64,000 nt of DNA, from assembly GCA_040385825.1 (NCBI GenBank), contig JAZKGQ010000009.1, positions 186,001-250,000 on the forward strand, written 5' to 3'. The DNA comes from JANNNF01 sp040385825 (lineage in GTDB: Bacteria > Pseudomonadota > Alphaproteobacteria > Rhodobacterales > Rhodobacteraceae). Below, in pieces: positions 9,712-17,578 of the stretch (the stretch's first letter is position 1; every line of letters begins with the position of its first letter). Under the pieces are notes generated by a model that searched no databases, was not told the DNA's origin, and saw nothing but the letters and a program-made list of their open reading frames with translations. A program made the translations under genes and the position numbers.

Positions 9712-10828
9712 CGGCGCGTTCCCCACCGACCGGCGCGTGGCGATCATCCATTACTGGCTGGTCGGCATGCGGGGCGGCGAAAAGGTGCTGGAGGCCCTGT
9801 GCCGGATGTTCCCGCAGGCCGACATCTATACCCATGTGGTGGACCCGGCCCGGATCAGCGCCACGCTGAAAGCCCACCGGATCGTCACCACGCGGGTCGG
9901 GCGGCTGCCCTTTGCGACCAGACTGTACCAGAAGTACCTGCCTCTGATGCCCCGCGCGCTGGAGGAGATCGACCTGACCGGCTATGATCTGGTCATCAGC
10001 AGCGAGGCGGGGCCGGCCAAGGGCATCATCGCGCCCCCCGACGCGCCGCATCTGTGCTATTGCCATTCGCCGATGCGCTATCTGTGGGATCAGTACCACA
10101 CCTATCGCAATGGTGCGGGGCTGGTGACACGGGCGCTGATGCCGATGCTGGCGCATGATCTGCGGCAATGGGATGTGACTTCGGCCGCGCGGGTCGACGG
10201 GTTTGCCGCGAATTCCACCCATGTTGCCAATCGCATCCGCAAATACTGGCGGCGCGAGTCGCAGATCGTGCATCCGCCGGTGGCGGTGGCGGATTTCGCG
10301 CCGGTGCCGCGGGCCGACCGGGGCGAATTCTACCTTTGGGCGGGCGAGCTTGCGCCCTACAAGAAGCCCGAGATCGCGATTGCCGCCTTCGCCCGGCTGA
10401 ACCTGCCGCTGGTGGTGATCGGCGGGCCGGATGAATCGGTGCGGCGGCTGCAACGGCTGGCCGGGCCGAAGACCAGCTTTCTGGGCAAGGCGCCCTTTGA
10501 TGTGCTGAAGTCGCATCTGGCGCGGTGCCGTGCGCTGATCTTTCCGGGCGAGGAAGATTTCGGGATCGTTCCGGTCGAGGCCATGGCCTCGGGGCGGCCG
10601 GTGATCGCCTATGGGCGGGGCGGGGCGCTGGATTCAGTGATCGACCGGCAGACCGGGCTGTTGTTCCGCGATCAGTCGGTCGACGGGCTGATCGAGGCCG
10701 TCACGCGGTTCGAGGCCGAGGGGCTGGCCGATCTGGACCCCGCCGTGATGCTGGCGCAGGCCGGGCGGTTCACCGAAGCCGCATTCCGGGCGGGCATCAC
10801 CGCCAGCCTTGCCGATCTGGGGGTGTGA
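9698..10828 (+). CDS. Glycosyltransferase family 4 (GT-B fold)
   Basis: About 376 residues. The acceptor-side domain has HYWLVGMRGGEKVLEAL and YCHSPMRYLWD, a typical start for GT4 mannosyltransferase-like enzymes. The donor-side domain has FPGEEDFGIVPVEAMASGRPVIAYGRGG, the EDFG-x-x-P-x-E signature of GT4. ATG at 9698 lies inside the last codons of manC (14-bp overlap), which favours translational coupling. Together with manC it suggests transfer of mannose from GDP-mannose, but the donor is an inference. Confidence 0.88.
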   Translation: MPVADGAFPTDRRVAIIHYWLVGMRGGEKVLEALCRMFPQADIYTHVVDPARISATLKAHRIVTTRVGRLPFATRLYQKYLPLMPRALEEIDLTGYDLVISSEAGPAKGIIAPPDAPHLCYCHSPMRYLWDQYHTYRNGAGLVTRALMPMLAHDLRQWDVTSAARVDGFAANSTHVANRIRKYWRRESQIVHPPVAVADFAPVPRADRGEFYLWAGELAPYKKPEIAIAAFARLNLPLVVIGGPDESVRRLQRLAGPKTSFLGKAPFDVLKSHLARCRALIFPGEEDFGIVPVEAMASGRPVIAYGRGGALDSVIDRQTGLLFRDQSVDGLIEAVTRFEAEGLADLDPAVMLAQAGRFTEAAFRAGITASLADLGV

Positions 10829-11595
10829 TGCGCGACCGGGCAAAGGCATGGGCCGGGCAGGCGGTGGCGGCGGTCAACCCGCAATGCCGCTTTGACCGCG
10901 CGGTGTTCGTGCTGGCGCATATGCGCTGCGGGTCGACGGCGCTGTCGAACGTGCTGTGTTCGCGCCCCGACATCAGCGGCTATGGCGAGGCGCATGTGCG
11001 CTACCTGGGGCCGCAGAGCCTGGGGCAGTTGGTGGTCAATCAGGCGCTGCGGCGCGGCTGGAAGCCGGGGGCCAGGCATCTGTTCGACAAACTGCTGCAC
11101 AACCGCCACGACGAGGCCGCGCCGCCCGCGTTTTTCACCGCCCGCGCGATCCTTGTGGCGCGCGAGCCTGTCGCCGCCATCCGGTCGGTGCGGGCGCTGT
11201 ATGCGGGGCCGGGGCGGGTGCTGTACCAGACCGATGCCGAGGTCGCGGCCTATTACATCGCGCGGGTCGAAGCCCTGCTGGCGATGTGGCCGCGCTTTGC
11301 GGCGGGTCGCAGGGTTGCGCTGACCCATGCGGAATTGCTGACCACCCCGGATGCGGCGCTGGCGCGGATTTCCGACCGTCTGGGTTTTGGCGTGCCGCTG
11401 GAAAACCGCTATGTCAGCCCGGTCGCATCGCGCAAAAGCGGCGGCGGTGATCCGGTTGTCAGCGGCAGGCACACCCGCATCGTGGCGCGGGCCGACCGGC
11501 CCGACAGCGGCGCCGCGCTGGAGGTTGATCCGGCTGTGCTGGCGGCGGCCCAGGATGCCTATGCCCGGTTTGCGGGCATCGCGGCTGACGCATAG
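10828..11595 (+). CDS. Sulfotransferase family protein
   Basis: 255 residues. FVLAHMRCGSTALSNVL near residues 27-43 matches the 5'-phosphosulfate loop (R-x-G-S-T) of sulfotransferases, and ILVAREPVAAIRSVRAL near residue 110 matches the 3'-phosphate-binding helix (R-x-P...S). The ATG overlaps the TGA of the preceding glycosyltransferase by one base, so the two are translationally coupled. It is the last gene of the plus-strand operon, followed at once by a strong terminator. It differs in type from the sulfotransferase at the left edge of the window. Probably a PAPS-dependent carbohydrate sulfotransferase. Confidence 0.8.
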   Translation: MRDRAKAWAGQAVAAVNPQCRFDRAVFVLAHMRCGSTALSNVLCSRPDISGYGEAHVRYLGPQSLGQLVVNQALRRGWKPGARHLFDKLLHNRHDEAAPPAFFTARAILVAREPVAAIRSVRALYAGPGRVLYQTDAEVAAYYIARVEALLAMWPRFAAGRRVALTHAELLTTPDAALARISDRLGFGVPLENRYVSPVASRKSGGGDPVVSGRHTRIVARADRPDSGAALEVDPAVLAAAQDAYARFAGIAADA

Positions 11596-11599
11596 AATA

Positions 11600-11630
11600 G
11601 CCCCCGGCCCATCAGGACCGGGGGCTTTTT
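11600..11630 (+). terminator. Rho-independent terminator of the polysaccharide operon
   Basis: An 8-bp GC-rich stem (GCCCCCGG / CCGGGGGC), a ten-base loop and TTTTT follow the sulfotransferase stop by five bases. It lies between two convergent genes, but the T-run fits the plus strand best. Confidence 0.9.
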
Positions 11631-11643
11631 GCATCGGCAGCGC

Positions 11644-12327
11644 TTACTTTCCGTTGCGGCGCAGCACGACCATCACGGTGCGGGCCAGGATCGACAGGTC
11701 GCTTTGCAGCGACATGCTGCGCACATAGGCCGCATCCATCCGCACGCGCTGATCATAGTCGATGTCATTGCGCCCCGATACCTGCCACAGCCCGGTGATC
11801 CCCGGCTTGACCGACAGATAGCTTGCCTCGTGGCCGCTGTATTTGGGCAGTTCCGCCGATGTCACCGGGCGGGGGCCGACAAAGCTCATCTCGCCGCGGA
11901 TCACGTTCCACAGTTGCGGCAGTTCATCCAGACTGCTGGACCGCAGGAACCGCCCGATGCGGGTGACGCGGGGGTCTTTGTCCAGTTTGAAATCGCGCGC
12001 CCATTCGGCTGCGGCGGCCGGGTTGTCGGCCAGATGCTGCGCCAGAACGGCCTGGGCATCGGGCACCATGGTCCGGATTTTCCAGCACTTGAAGGCGCGA
12101 CCATTCTGCCCGATGCGGGTGTGGCCGAAAAAGCCGGGGCCGCCGTCGCGGCGGGTCATGATGTACAGGCCCAGAATGATCGGGATCATGGCCGGCAGGA
12201 TCAGCACCGCCAGCACCAGATCCAGCCCGCGTTTCAAACGTGTCTTGTAAAGGCTGCGGCCAAGCGACACCTCGGTATCAGCGCCCGCGACAAACCCGGA
12301 GAGTCCTGTTTCTGGAGCAATCTGCAT
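11644..12327 (-). CDS. Undecaprenyl-phosphate sugar phosphotransferase (ExoY/WcaJ-like)
   Basis: About 227 residues from the ATG at 12327, which has AGAAGG seven bases upstream; this length equals ExoY-type single-domain transferases. One in-frame extension runs to 12474 but looks unrelated to the family. A hydrophobic segment near the N-terminus (RGLDLVLAVLILPAMIPIIL) is followed by the bacterial sugar transferase domain: KCWKIRTM, SSLDELPQLWNVIRGEMSFVGPRP, and KPGITGLWQVSGRNDIDYDQRV. It transfers hexose-1-phosphate (Gal or Glc in known cases) to undecaprenyl phosphate, starting repeat-unit assembly on the inner membrane. It is transcribed alone, divergent from the glycosyltransferase at 12978. 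Confidence 0.9.
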   Translation of the reverse strand: MQIAPETGLSGFVAGADTEVSLGRSLYKTRLKRGLDLVLAVLILPAMIPIILGLYIMTRRDGGPGFFGHTRIGQNGRAFKCWKIRTMVPDAQAVLAQHLADNPAAAAEWARDFKLDKDPRVTRIGRFLRSSSLDELPQLWNVIRGEMSFVGPRPVTSAELPKYSGHEASYLSVKPGITGLWQVSGRNDIDYDQRVRMDAAYVRSMSLQSDLSILARTVMVVLRRNGK

Positions 12328-12977
12328 CTTGTAACCTTCTTGCTGGAGCGCCTTGGCAGCGGCGCGGCACAAACCGAAATCATGTGTCGACAAGCCGAAG
12401 ATTTGGCCGGTCGGGATGCGAACTAAAATCTCTTCCCCTGATTTGATGATTAAGGTGACGATATGGTGACGCAACGGCGTTATCGGCGCGCGTTGCCTTG
12501 AAAATGCCTTCTAAACAACGAAATGATCGCCATTCTTTCAAAATTTCAGAAAATGATTACTGATTAGGCACTGAGGAATCGAAGTTTTCTGCGGCCTTGT
12601 GTGCAGGCGCAGCAATACGGTTCTTCAGCCCCGAATCAGAAAGTGATGATTAAAAAAAAGGCAATGCCTGTTTGTTGAACGATTGCGCAATCTTTTACAA
12701 AGATGTCATGCGGATTGCACAAATCCATTGTTGGTAATTGGCATGATTTGCGGGCAACATTGGTGAAAATTTAAGCAGCGTTTGCGGCGGGCGGTGGATT
12801 TTCCTTTGCGCGCCTGTAAAATAATCTGATCCAGTGAAAGGTGCCTGTTTGTTGTCATTCGATCCGGGGCAGGCCTTGGCATTGCCTGTGCTTTGGCCGG
12901 GGGGCGATCTTGCGCTGGACGCGGGCGGTCTTGTCCGCGACATCTGACTCTGGCGCGTGGCAAGGGGTGAACCGATC
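12328..12977. promoter_or_regulatory. AT-rich divergent intergenic region with repeats
   Basis: About 650 bp without a convincing gene, clearly richer in A/T than its surroundings, between two divergent polysaccharide genes. It holds an exact 13-base direct repeat TGCCTGTTTGTTG at 12665-12677 and 12842-12854, a perfect 12-bp palindrome GATTGCGCAATC at 12681-12692, and a GGATT-N5-AATCC inverted repeat at 12712-12726. Known alphaproteobacterial exopolysaccharide promoters are bound by MucR/Ros-type regulators at AT-rich DNA; that this applies here is inference. Confidence 0.5.
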
Positions 12978-14222
12978 ATGCAGGCCCTTACGGTGGTGAT
13001 CATCAACGACGCCAGCATCGCGCGAGGCGGGGCGACCGGGCTTGCGCTGGTGCAGGCGCGGATGTTGCGGGCCTTGGGCTTGCGGGTGGTGTTCGTGGCC
13101 GGGGACGCGGGCGCGAACCCCGAGCTTGAGGCCCTGGGGGTCGAGATGCGCCCGTTGGGCGGCACGCATCTGATGAAGGCCACCCCGGTCGCCGCCGCGA
13201 CGCGCGGTCTGTACAACCCGGCTGCACGCGACCATCTGGCCCGTGTGATCGCCGAGGTCGACAGCCCGCAGACGGTGTATCATGTGCACGGCTTTTCCAA
13301 GACGCTGACGCCCAGCATCTTTGCCGCGCTTGCCGCGGTGCAGCGCAGATGCTTTCTGCATGCGCATGACTATTTTCTGGGCTGCCCCAATGGCGGTTTC
13401 ATGGATTATCGCGCGATGCAGCCCTGTACCCGCGTGCCTTTGTCAGCGGGGTGCCTTGCCACCCATTGCGACAAGCGGTCCTATCCGCAAAAGCTGTGGC
13501 GGGTGGCGCGGCAGGCGGCCTTGTGGCGCACGCTGGGGCGACGTGGGCCCTGGGCGGGGGTGTTGATGATCCATCCGGGGATGGCGCCGGCCTTGCAGCG
13601 GTCGGGCTATCCGGCAGAACGGCTGATCACGCTGCGCAACCCGGCGGTGGCCTTCCGCACCGACCGCGTTCAGGCCGAACGCAACCAGAGGCTGGTGTTC
13701 GTGGGCCGGGTCGAGGCCGAAAAGGGCATCGAGGATCTGATCACCGCTGCCGACATGGCACAGGTGCCGCTGGTGGTCATCGGGGACGGGCCGCTGCGCG
13801 AAGCCTTGCAGGCGCAGCACCCGAAGGTCGAGTTTCGCGGCTGGATGACGCGCGACCAGATCGGTGCTGCGATCGGCGATGCCCGCGCGCTGGTGATGCC
13901 AAGCCGCTATCCCGAACCGTTCGGTCTGGTCGCCGCCGAGGCCAGCCTGTCGGGCCTGCCGGTGATCCTGCCCGATACTGCGCTGCTTGGCCCCGAGGTG
14001 CTTGCCCGCGATCTGGGGCTGGTGTGCGACACCCGCAATCCGGTGGCCTTTGCCGCGACCCTGCGGCAGATGGCCGATCTGCCCCCCGCCCGCATCGAGG
14101 CGATCAGCCGCAAGGGCCATGCCGGCACCGCCGCCCTGTGCGCGACGCCGGATGACTGGATCGCGGCACAGATTGCGCTGTATGAGGTTGTTGCAGGCAA
14201 GGCCATGCCGATAGCGGGCTGA
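12978..14222 (+). CDS. Glycosyltransferase family 4
   Basis: About 414 residues. The N-terminal domain has VVIINDASIARGGATGLALVQARML, a glycine-rich loop as in GT-B enzymes, and YHVHGFSKTLTPSIFAAL. The donor domain has RLVFVGRVEAEKGIEDLI and MPSRYPEPFGLVAAEASLSGLPVI, the E-P-F-G-x-x-x-x-E motif of GT4. ATG at 12978 has AAGGGG upstream; a GTG at 12957 would add seven residues. It is probably the last sugar-adding step encoded in the polysaccharide locus. Donor and linkage are unknown. Confidence 0.88.
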   Translation: MQALTVVIINDASIARGGATGLALVQARMLRALGLRVVFVAGDAGANPELEALGVEMRPLGGTHLMKATPVAAATRGLYNPAARDHLARVIAEVDSPQTVYHVHGFSKTLTPSIFAALAAVQRRCFLHAHDYFLGCPNGGFMDYRAMQPCTRVPLSAGCLATHCDKRSYPQKLWRVARQAALWRTLGRRGPWAGVLMIHPGMAPALQRSGYPAERLITLRNPAVAFRTDRVQAERNQRLVFVGRVEAEKGIEDLITAADMAQVPLVVIGDGPLREALQAQHPKVEFRGWMTRDQIGAAIGDARALVMPSRYPEPFGLVAAEASLSGLPVILPDTALLGPEVLARDLGLVCDTRNPVAFAATLRQMADLPPARIEAISRKGHAGTAALCATPDDWIAAQIALYEVVAGKAMPIAG

Positions 14223-14495
14223 GGCAAGGGAACAAGGGGGCGCGCCCTGACTTTGCGCAGGGCGGGTTAAGAAAGTGGCGCAAGGCACAGGCTTGGCGCA
14301 TCATCCCGCGCAGCTTTGGCCAAATGTGGCAATCAAACGACAAAAAAGTATCGGTCGTGCGTCCAAAATGGCGTAGCGGCGATGCGGGGCTGGCCCTACC
14401 TTCATTGAACACCCGAGTCGTGCTGGAACGCGGCAGGGGGACAAAAGCGCCAATACCCGGCCCAGAGCCGGGACTGACGCAGGGAGGAGGAACTG

Positions 14496-15368
14496 ATGAA
14501 CCCGGATCTCGAGGTCGTCCAGATCGGACGTGGCGAGTCGTTCAAGGCGTGGTCGCACGGCTATCCGTATCACACGGTGCGCTGGCATTTTCACCCGGAA
14601 TATGAATTGCACCATGTGGTTGCCACCTCGGGCCGCTATTTCGTGGGCGATTACATCGGTGAATTCGAACCCGGCAATCTGGTGCTGACCGGGCCGAACC
14701 TGCCGCACAACTGGGTCAGTGACGTGGCCGAAGGCGTGGTGGTGCCGTTGCGGGGCCGGGTCGTGCAGTTCACCGAAGGGTTCATGGCGCAGGCCGCCGA
14801 GGTGTTTCCCGAGCTTGCCGCCTGTGCGGCCGTGCTGGACCTGTCGCGGCGGGGGGCGGTGTTTTCCGATGCGACTACGGCGACCGTCGCCCCGATGCTG
14901 CACGACCTGGTGACAGCGCATGGCGTGCGGCGGATCGAGTTGTTCATCGGCATTCTGGGCGCGCTGAGCCAGGCCGATGCCCGCCCGCTGACATCGGCCA
15001 ATTATCTGCCCGATCCGTCGGGCTTCATGTCGGCGGGCATCAACAAGGCGCTGGCCTACATCGACGCGCATCTGACCGAGCCGTTCACCGAGGGCGATCT
15101 GGCCACCATCGCAGGCCGCAGCGCAAGCGCGTTTTCCCGCAGTTTCCGTCGCCATACCGGCATGGCGCTGGTGCAATATGTCAACCGGCTGCGGATCAAC
15201 CTGGCCTGTCAGTTGCTGATGGGCACCGGCGACGCATCCATTACCGAAATCGCCTATGCGGTCGGGTTCAACAACCTGTCGAATTTCAACCGCCAGTTCC
15301 TGACGCAAAAGGGCATGCCGCCCTCGCGCTTTCGGGCGCTGCTGGCGCAGAACGCCAAGGCGGCATGA
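14496..15368 (+). CDS. AraC-family transcriptional regulator of the pentitol operon
   Basis: 290 residues. The N-terminal half has a cupin-like sensor (RWHFHPEYELHHV). The C-terminal half has two helix-turn-helix motifs of the AraC type: FTEGDLATIAGRSASAFSRSFRRHTG and ASITEIAYAVGFNNLSNFNRQF, with the conserved end KGMPPSRFR. GGGAGGAGG precedes the ATG. It lies 294 bp upstream of a solute-binding protein gene and probably activates that operon in response to the transported sugar alcohol; this role is inferred from position. Confidence 0.88.
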   Translation: MNPDLEVVQIGRGESFKAWSHGYPYHTVRWHFHPEYELHHVVATSGRYFVGDYIGEFEPGNLVLTGPNLPHNWVSDVAEGVVVPLRGRVVQFTEGFMAQAAEVFPELAACAAVLDLSRRGAVFSDATTATVAPMLHDLVTAHGVRRIELFIGILGALSQADARPLTSANYLPDPSGFMSAGINKALAYIDAHLTEPFTEGDLATIAGRSASAFSRSFRRHTGMALVQYVNRLRINLACQLLMGTGDASITEIAYAVGFNNLSNFNRQFLTQKGMPPSRFRALLAQNAKAA

Positions 15369-15662
15369 TGGCCTGAACAAAGGGGAGGACAAAGGGAGGA
15401 GGAAGCCAGGTTTGCGGGCCACCGCGCACCTGAAAGAATATCAAGTTCGGAAAAAAGAAAACGATGCAAAGCCTGTGTGGCCCGCATCGCCTTGTCAGTC
15501 TGTCACACCCCGATGACGCGGGGCTGACGTGTAGGCTTGCCAAGGCTGGGCCCCCGGTTCTGACCTGCCGTTCTCTAGCACCGCACGCAAAACCGATCAA
15601 TCCGTTCCGGGCGCATCGCCTTGGGGCACAGACAAACACATCCATATGAGACGGAGACACCC
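15369..15662 (+). promoter_or_regulatory. Intergenic region upstream of the ABC importer operon
   Basis: 294 bp without a supportable gene. It should hold the promoter of the downstream ABC operon and the site for the AraC regulator, but I could not pick out a convincing repeat pair. A GAGACGGAGACACCC stretch just before the next ATG serves as its ribosome-binding region. Confidence 0.4.
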
Positions 15663-16721
15663 ATGACACGTTTTACACTCGCCACGGCCGCCGCCGTGAC
15701 TTTGGCCGCCAGCCTTCTGGGCAGCACCGCGATGGCCGAAGTCACCGATGCCACCGTGGCTTTCCTGATGCCCGATCAGGCCTCGACCCGGTATGAGGAA
15801 CATGACGCCCCCGGTTTCATCGCCGAGATGGCCAAGCTGTGCCCCGGCTGCAAGGTGATCTACCTGAACGCCGATGCCGATGTCTCGCAGCAGCAGCAGC
15901 AGTTCAACTCGGTGATCGCCCAAGGGGCCACCGCGATCGTGCTGAACCCGGTAGACAGCGCCGCCGCGGCATCGCTGGTCAAGATGGCGCAGGGCCAGGG
16001 TATCAAGGTCATCTCTTATGACCGTCCGATCCCGGATGCTGTGGCCGACTACTATGTGTCGTTCAACAACGAAGGCATCGGGCAGGCCATTGCGGCATCG
16101 CTGGTGGCCAAGCTGAAGGCCGACGGCGTGGTGGCGGGCGAAGGGCAGGGCATCCTGCAGATCAACGGATCACCCACCGACGCCGCAGCCGGGCTGATCC
16201 GCGACGGCATCTACAAGGGTCTGGCGGATGGCGGCTATCCGACGCTGGCCGAGTTCGACACCCCGGAATGGGCGCCGCCGAAGGCACAGGAATGGGCATC
16301 GGGCCAGATCACCCGTTTTGGCGCGAATATCCTTGGCGTGGTCGCGGCCAATGACGGCACCGGGGGCGGTGCGATTGCCGCGTTCAAGGCGGCAGGCGTG
16401 GACCCGGTTCCGCCCGTCACCGGCAACGACGCCACCAGCGCGGCGCTGCAACTGATCATCGCGGGGGACCAGTACAACACCATTTCCAAACCGTCGGAAA
16501 TCGTGGCGGCAGCGGCGGCGAACCTTGCCATGCAACTGCTGGACGGCAAGGCCCCGGCGGCCGAGATGATGCTGTACAACACGCCGTCGCAACTGTTCAC
16601 ACCCGCCGTTGTGACCAAGGAAAACCTCAAGGCCGAGATCATCGACAAGGGCATCATGAAGGCGGCCGATCTGTGCACCGAAACCTATGCCGAGGCCTGC
16701 AAGGCCATGGGCATCGAGTAA
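15663..16721 (+). CDS. Periplasmic sugar-binding protein of an ABC importer (xylose/ribose class)
   Basis: About 352 residues. The signal peptide ends at STAMA-EVTDATVAFLMPD. The mature part has the periplasmic-binding-protein type I pattern of XylF/RbsB-like proteins: ADVSQQQQQFNSVIAQGATAIVLNPVD, GIKVISYDRPIPDA, and LGVVAANDGTGGGAIAAFKAAG. ATG at 15663 is chosen because the signal peptide starts there; an upstream in-frame ATG at 15621 would break it. It is the first gene of the operon with ATPase, permease, SDR dehydrogenase and FGGY kinase. A pentose or pentitol ligand is inferred from those neighbours. Confidence 0.9.
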   Translation: MTRFTLATAAAVTLAASLLGSTAMAEVTDATVAFLMPDQASTRYEEHDAPGFIAEMAKLCPGCKVIYLNADADVSQQQQQFNSVIAQGATAIVLNPVDSAAAASLVKMAQGQGIKVISYDRPIPDAVADYYVSFNNEGIGQAIAASLVAKLKADGVVAGEGQGILQINGSPTDAAAGLIRDGIYKGLADGGYPTLAEFDTPEWAPPKAQEWASGQITRFGANILGVVAANDGTGGGAIAAFKAAGVDPVPPVTGNDATSAALQLIIAGDQYNTISKPSEIVAAAAANLAMQLLDGKAPAAEMMLYNTPSQLFTPAVVTKENLKAEIIDKGIMKAADLCTETYAEACKAMGIE

Positions 16722-16736
16722 CCCCTCTGCGTCCGG

Positions 16737-16746
16737 NNNNNNNNNN
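16737..16746. other. Assembly gap: 10 N next to an 11-base C run
   Basis: Ten unknown bases between the binding-protein and ATPase genes, directly followed by 11 consecutive C (16747-16757). The true length and sequence are unknown. Probably a GC-rich hairpin or homopolymer that failed in sequencing. No reading frame should be drawn through it. Confidence 0.98.
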
Positions 16747-16777
16747 CCCCCCCCCCCAATTCAGAAAGGCCGTTGCC

Positions 16778-17578
16778 ATGACCGAACCGCATCCGACCGC
16801 CATGGGCGAGGTCGTGCTGAGCCTGAAAGGCATATCCAAGAATTTCGGCGCCGTATCCGCGCTGACCGACATTGATCTTGAGGTCCGCGCCGGCGAGGTG
16901 GTGGCGCTGGTCGGTGACAACGGGGCCGGCAAATCCACGCTGGTCAAGGTGCTGGCCGGGGTGCATCAGCCCACATCCGGCGTGATCCAGTTTCAGGGCC
17001 GCCCCGTCACCCTGCCTGACCCAAGTGCTGCACTGACCCTTGGCATCGCCACGGTGTTTCAGGATCTGGCCCTGTGCGAAAACCTTGATGTGGTCGCCAA
17101 TATCTTTCTGGGCAAGGAACTTGGCCCCTGGGGACTGGATGAGGTCGCGATGGAAATCCGCGCCTGGACCCTGCTGAATGAACTTTCCGCGCGGATCCCT
17201 AGCGTGCGGGAGGTGGTGGCTTCCCTGTCTGGCGGGCAACGCCAGACGGTGGCCATTGCCCGGTCCCTGCTGCTGGACCCCAAGCTGATCTTGCTGGACG
17301 AACCCACCGCAGCGCTTGGCGTGGCCCAGACCGCCGAGGTGCTGGATATGATCGAGCGTGTCCGCGACAAGGGCCTTGGCGTCATCATGATCAGTCACAA
17401 CATGGAGGACGTGCGCGCCGTGGCCGACCGGATCGTGGTGCTGCGATTGGGGCGCAACAATGGCGTCTTCACCCCTGATGCGTCCAACACCGAACTGGTC
17501 AGCGCCATCACCGGGGCGTCCAACAATTCCGTCTCGCGCCGCGCTGGTCGCCGCGCCGCCACAGGAGAAACGGTATGA
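16778..17578 (+). CDS. Sugar ABC importer ATP-binding protein (single-domain)
   Basis: 266 residues, one ABC domain. Walker A is GDNGAGKST, the signature is LSGGQRQ and Walker B is LILLDEPTAAL, followed by the switch histidine in MISHNMEDV. It resembles one half of RbsA/XylG, like the single-domain FrcA ATPases of rhizobial sugar importers. ATG at 16778 has AAAGG upstream; longer frames run into the N gap and are not real. The 3' end overlaps the permease start by 4 bp (ATGA). Confidence 0.92.
   Translation: MTEPHPTAMGEVVLSLKGISKNFGAVSALTDIDLEVRAGEVVALVGDNGAGKSTLVKVLAGVHQPTSGVIQFQGRPVTLPDPSAALTLGIATVFQDLALCENLDVVANIFLGKELGPWGLDEVAMEIRAWTLLNELSARIPSVREVVASLSGGQRQTVAIARSLLLDPKLILLDEPTAALGVAQTAEVLDMIERVRDKGLGVIMISHNMEDVRAVADRIVVLRLGRNNGVFTPDASNTELVSAITGASNNSVSRRAGRRAATGETV

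Noticed and set aside
7876..9747. 623-codon open frame on the minus strand
   Set aside because: Antisense to the acyltransferase and manC genes, which are well supported.
12328..12474. 49-residue N-terminal extension of the ExoY-like transferase
   Set aside because: The ATG at 12327 has a good ribosome site and gives the family length; the extension shows no similarity to known sugar transferases, although I cannot exclude it without a search.
16673..16777. N-terminal extension of the ABC ATPase through the N gap
   Set aside because: It requires translating unknown bases and lies over the binding-protein end; the ATG at 16778 has a ribosome site and the family start.
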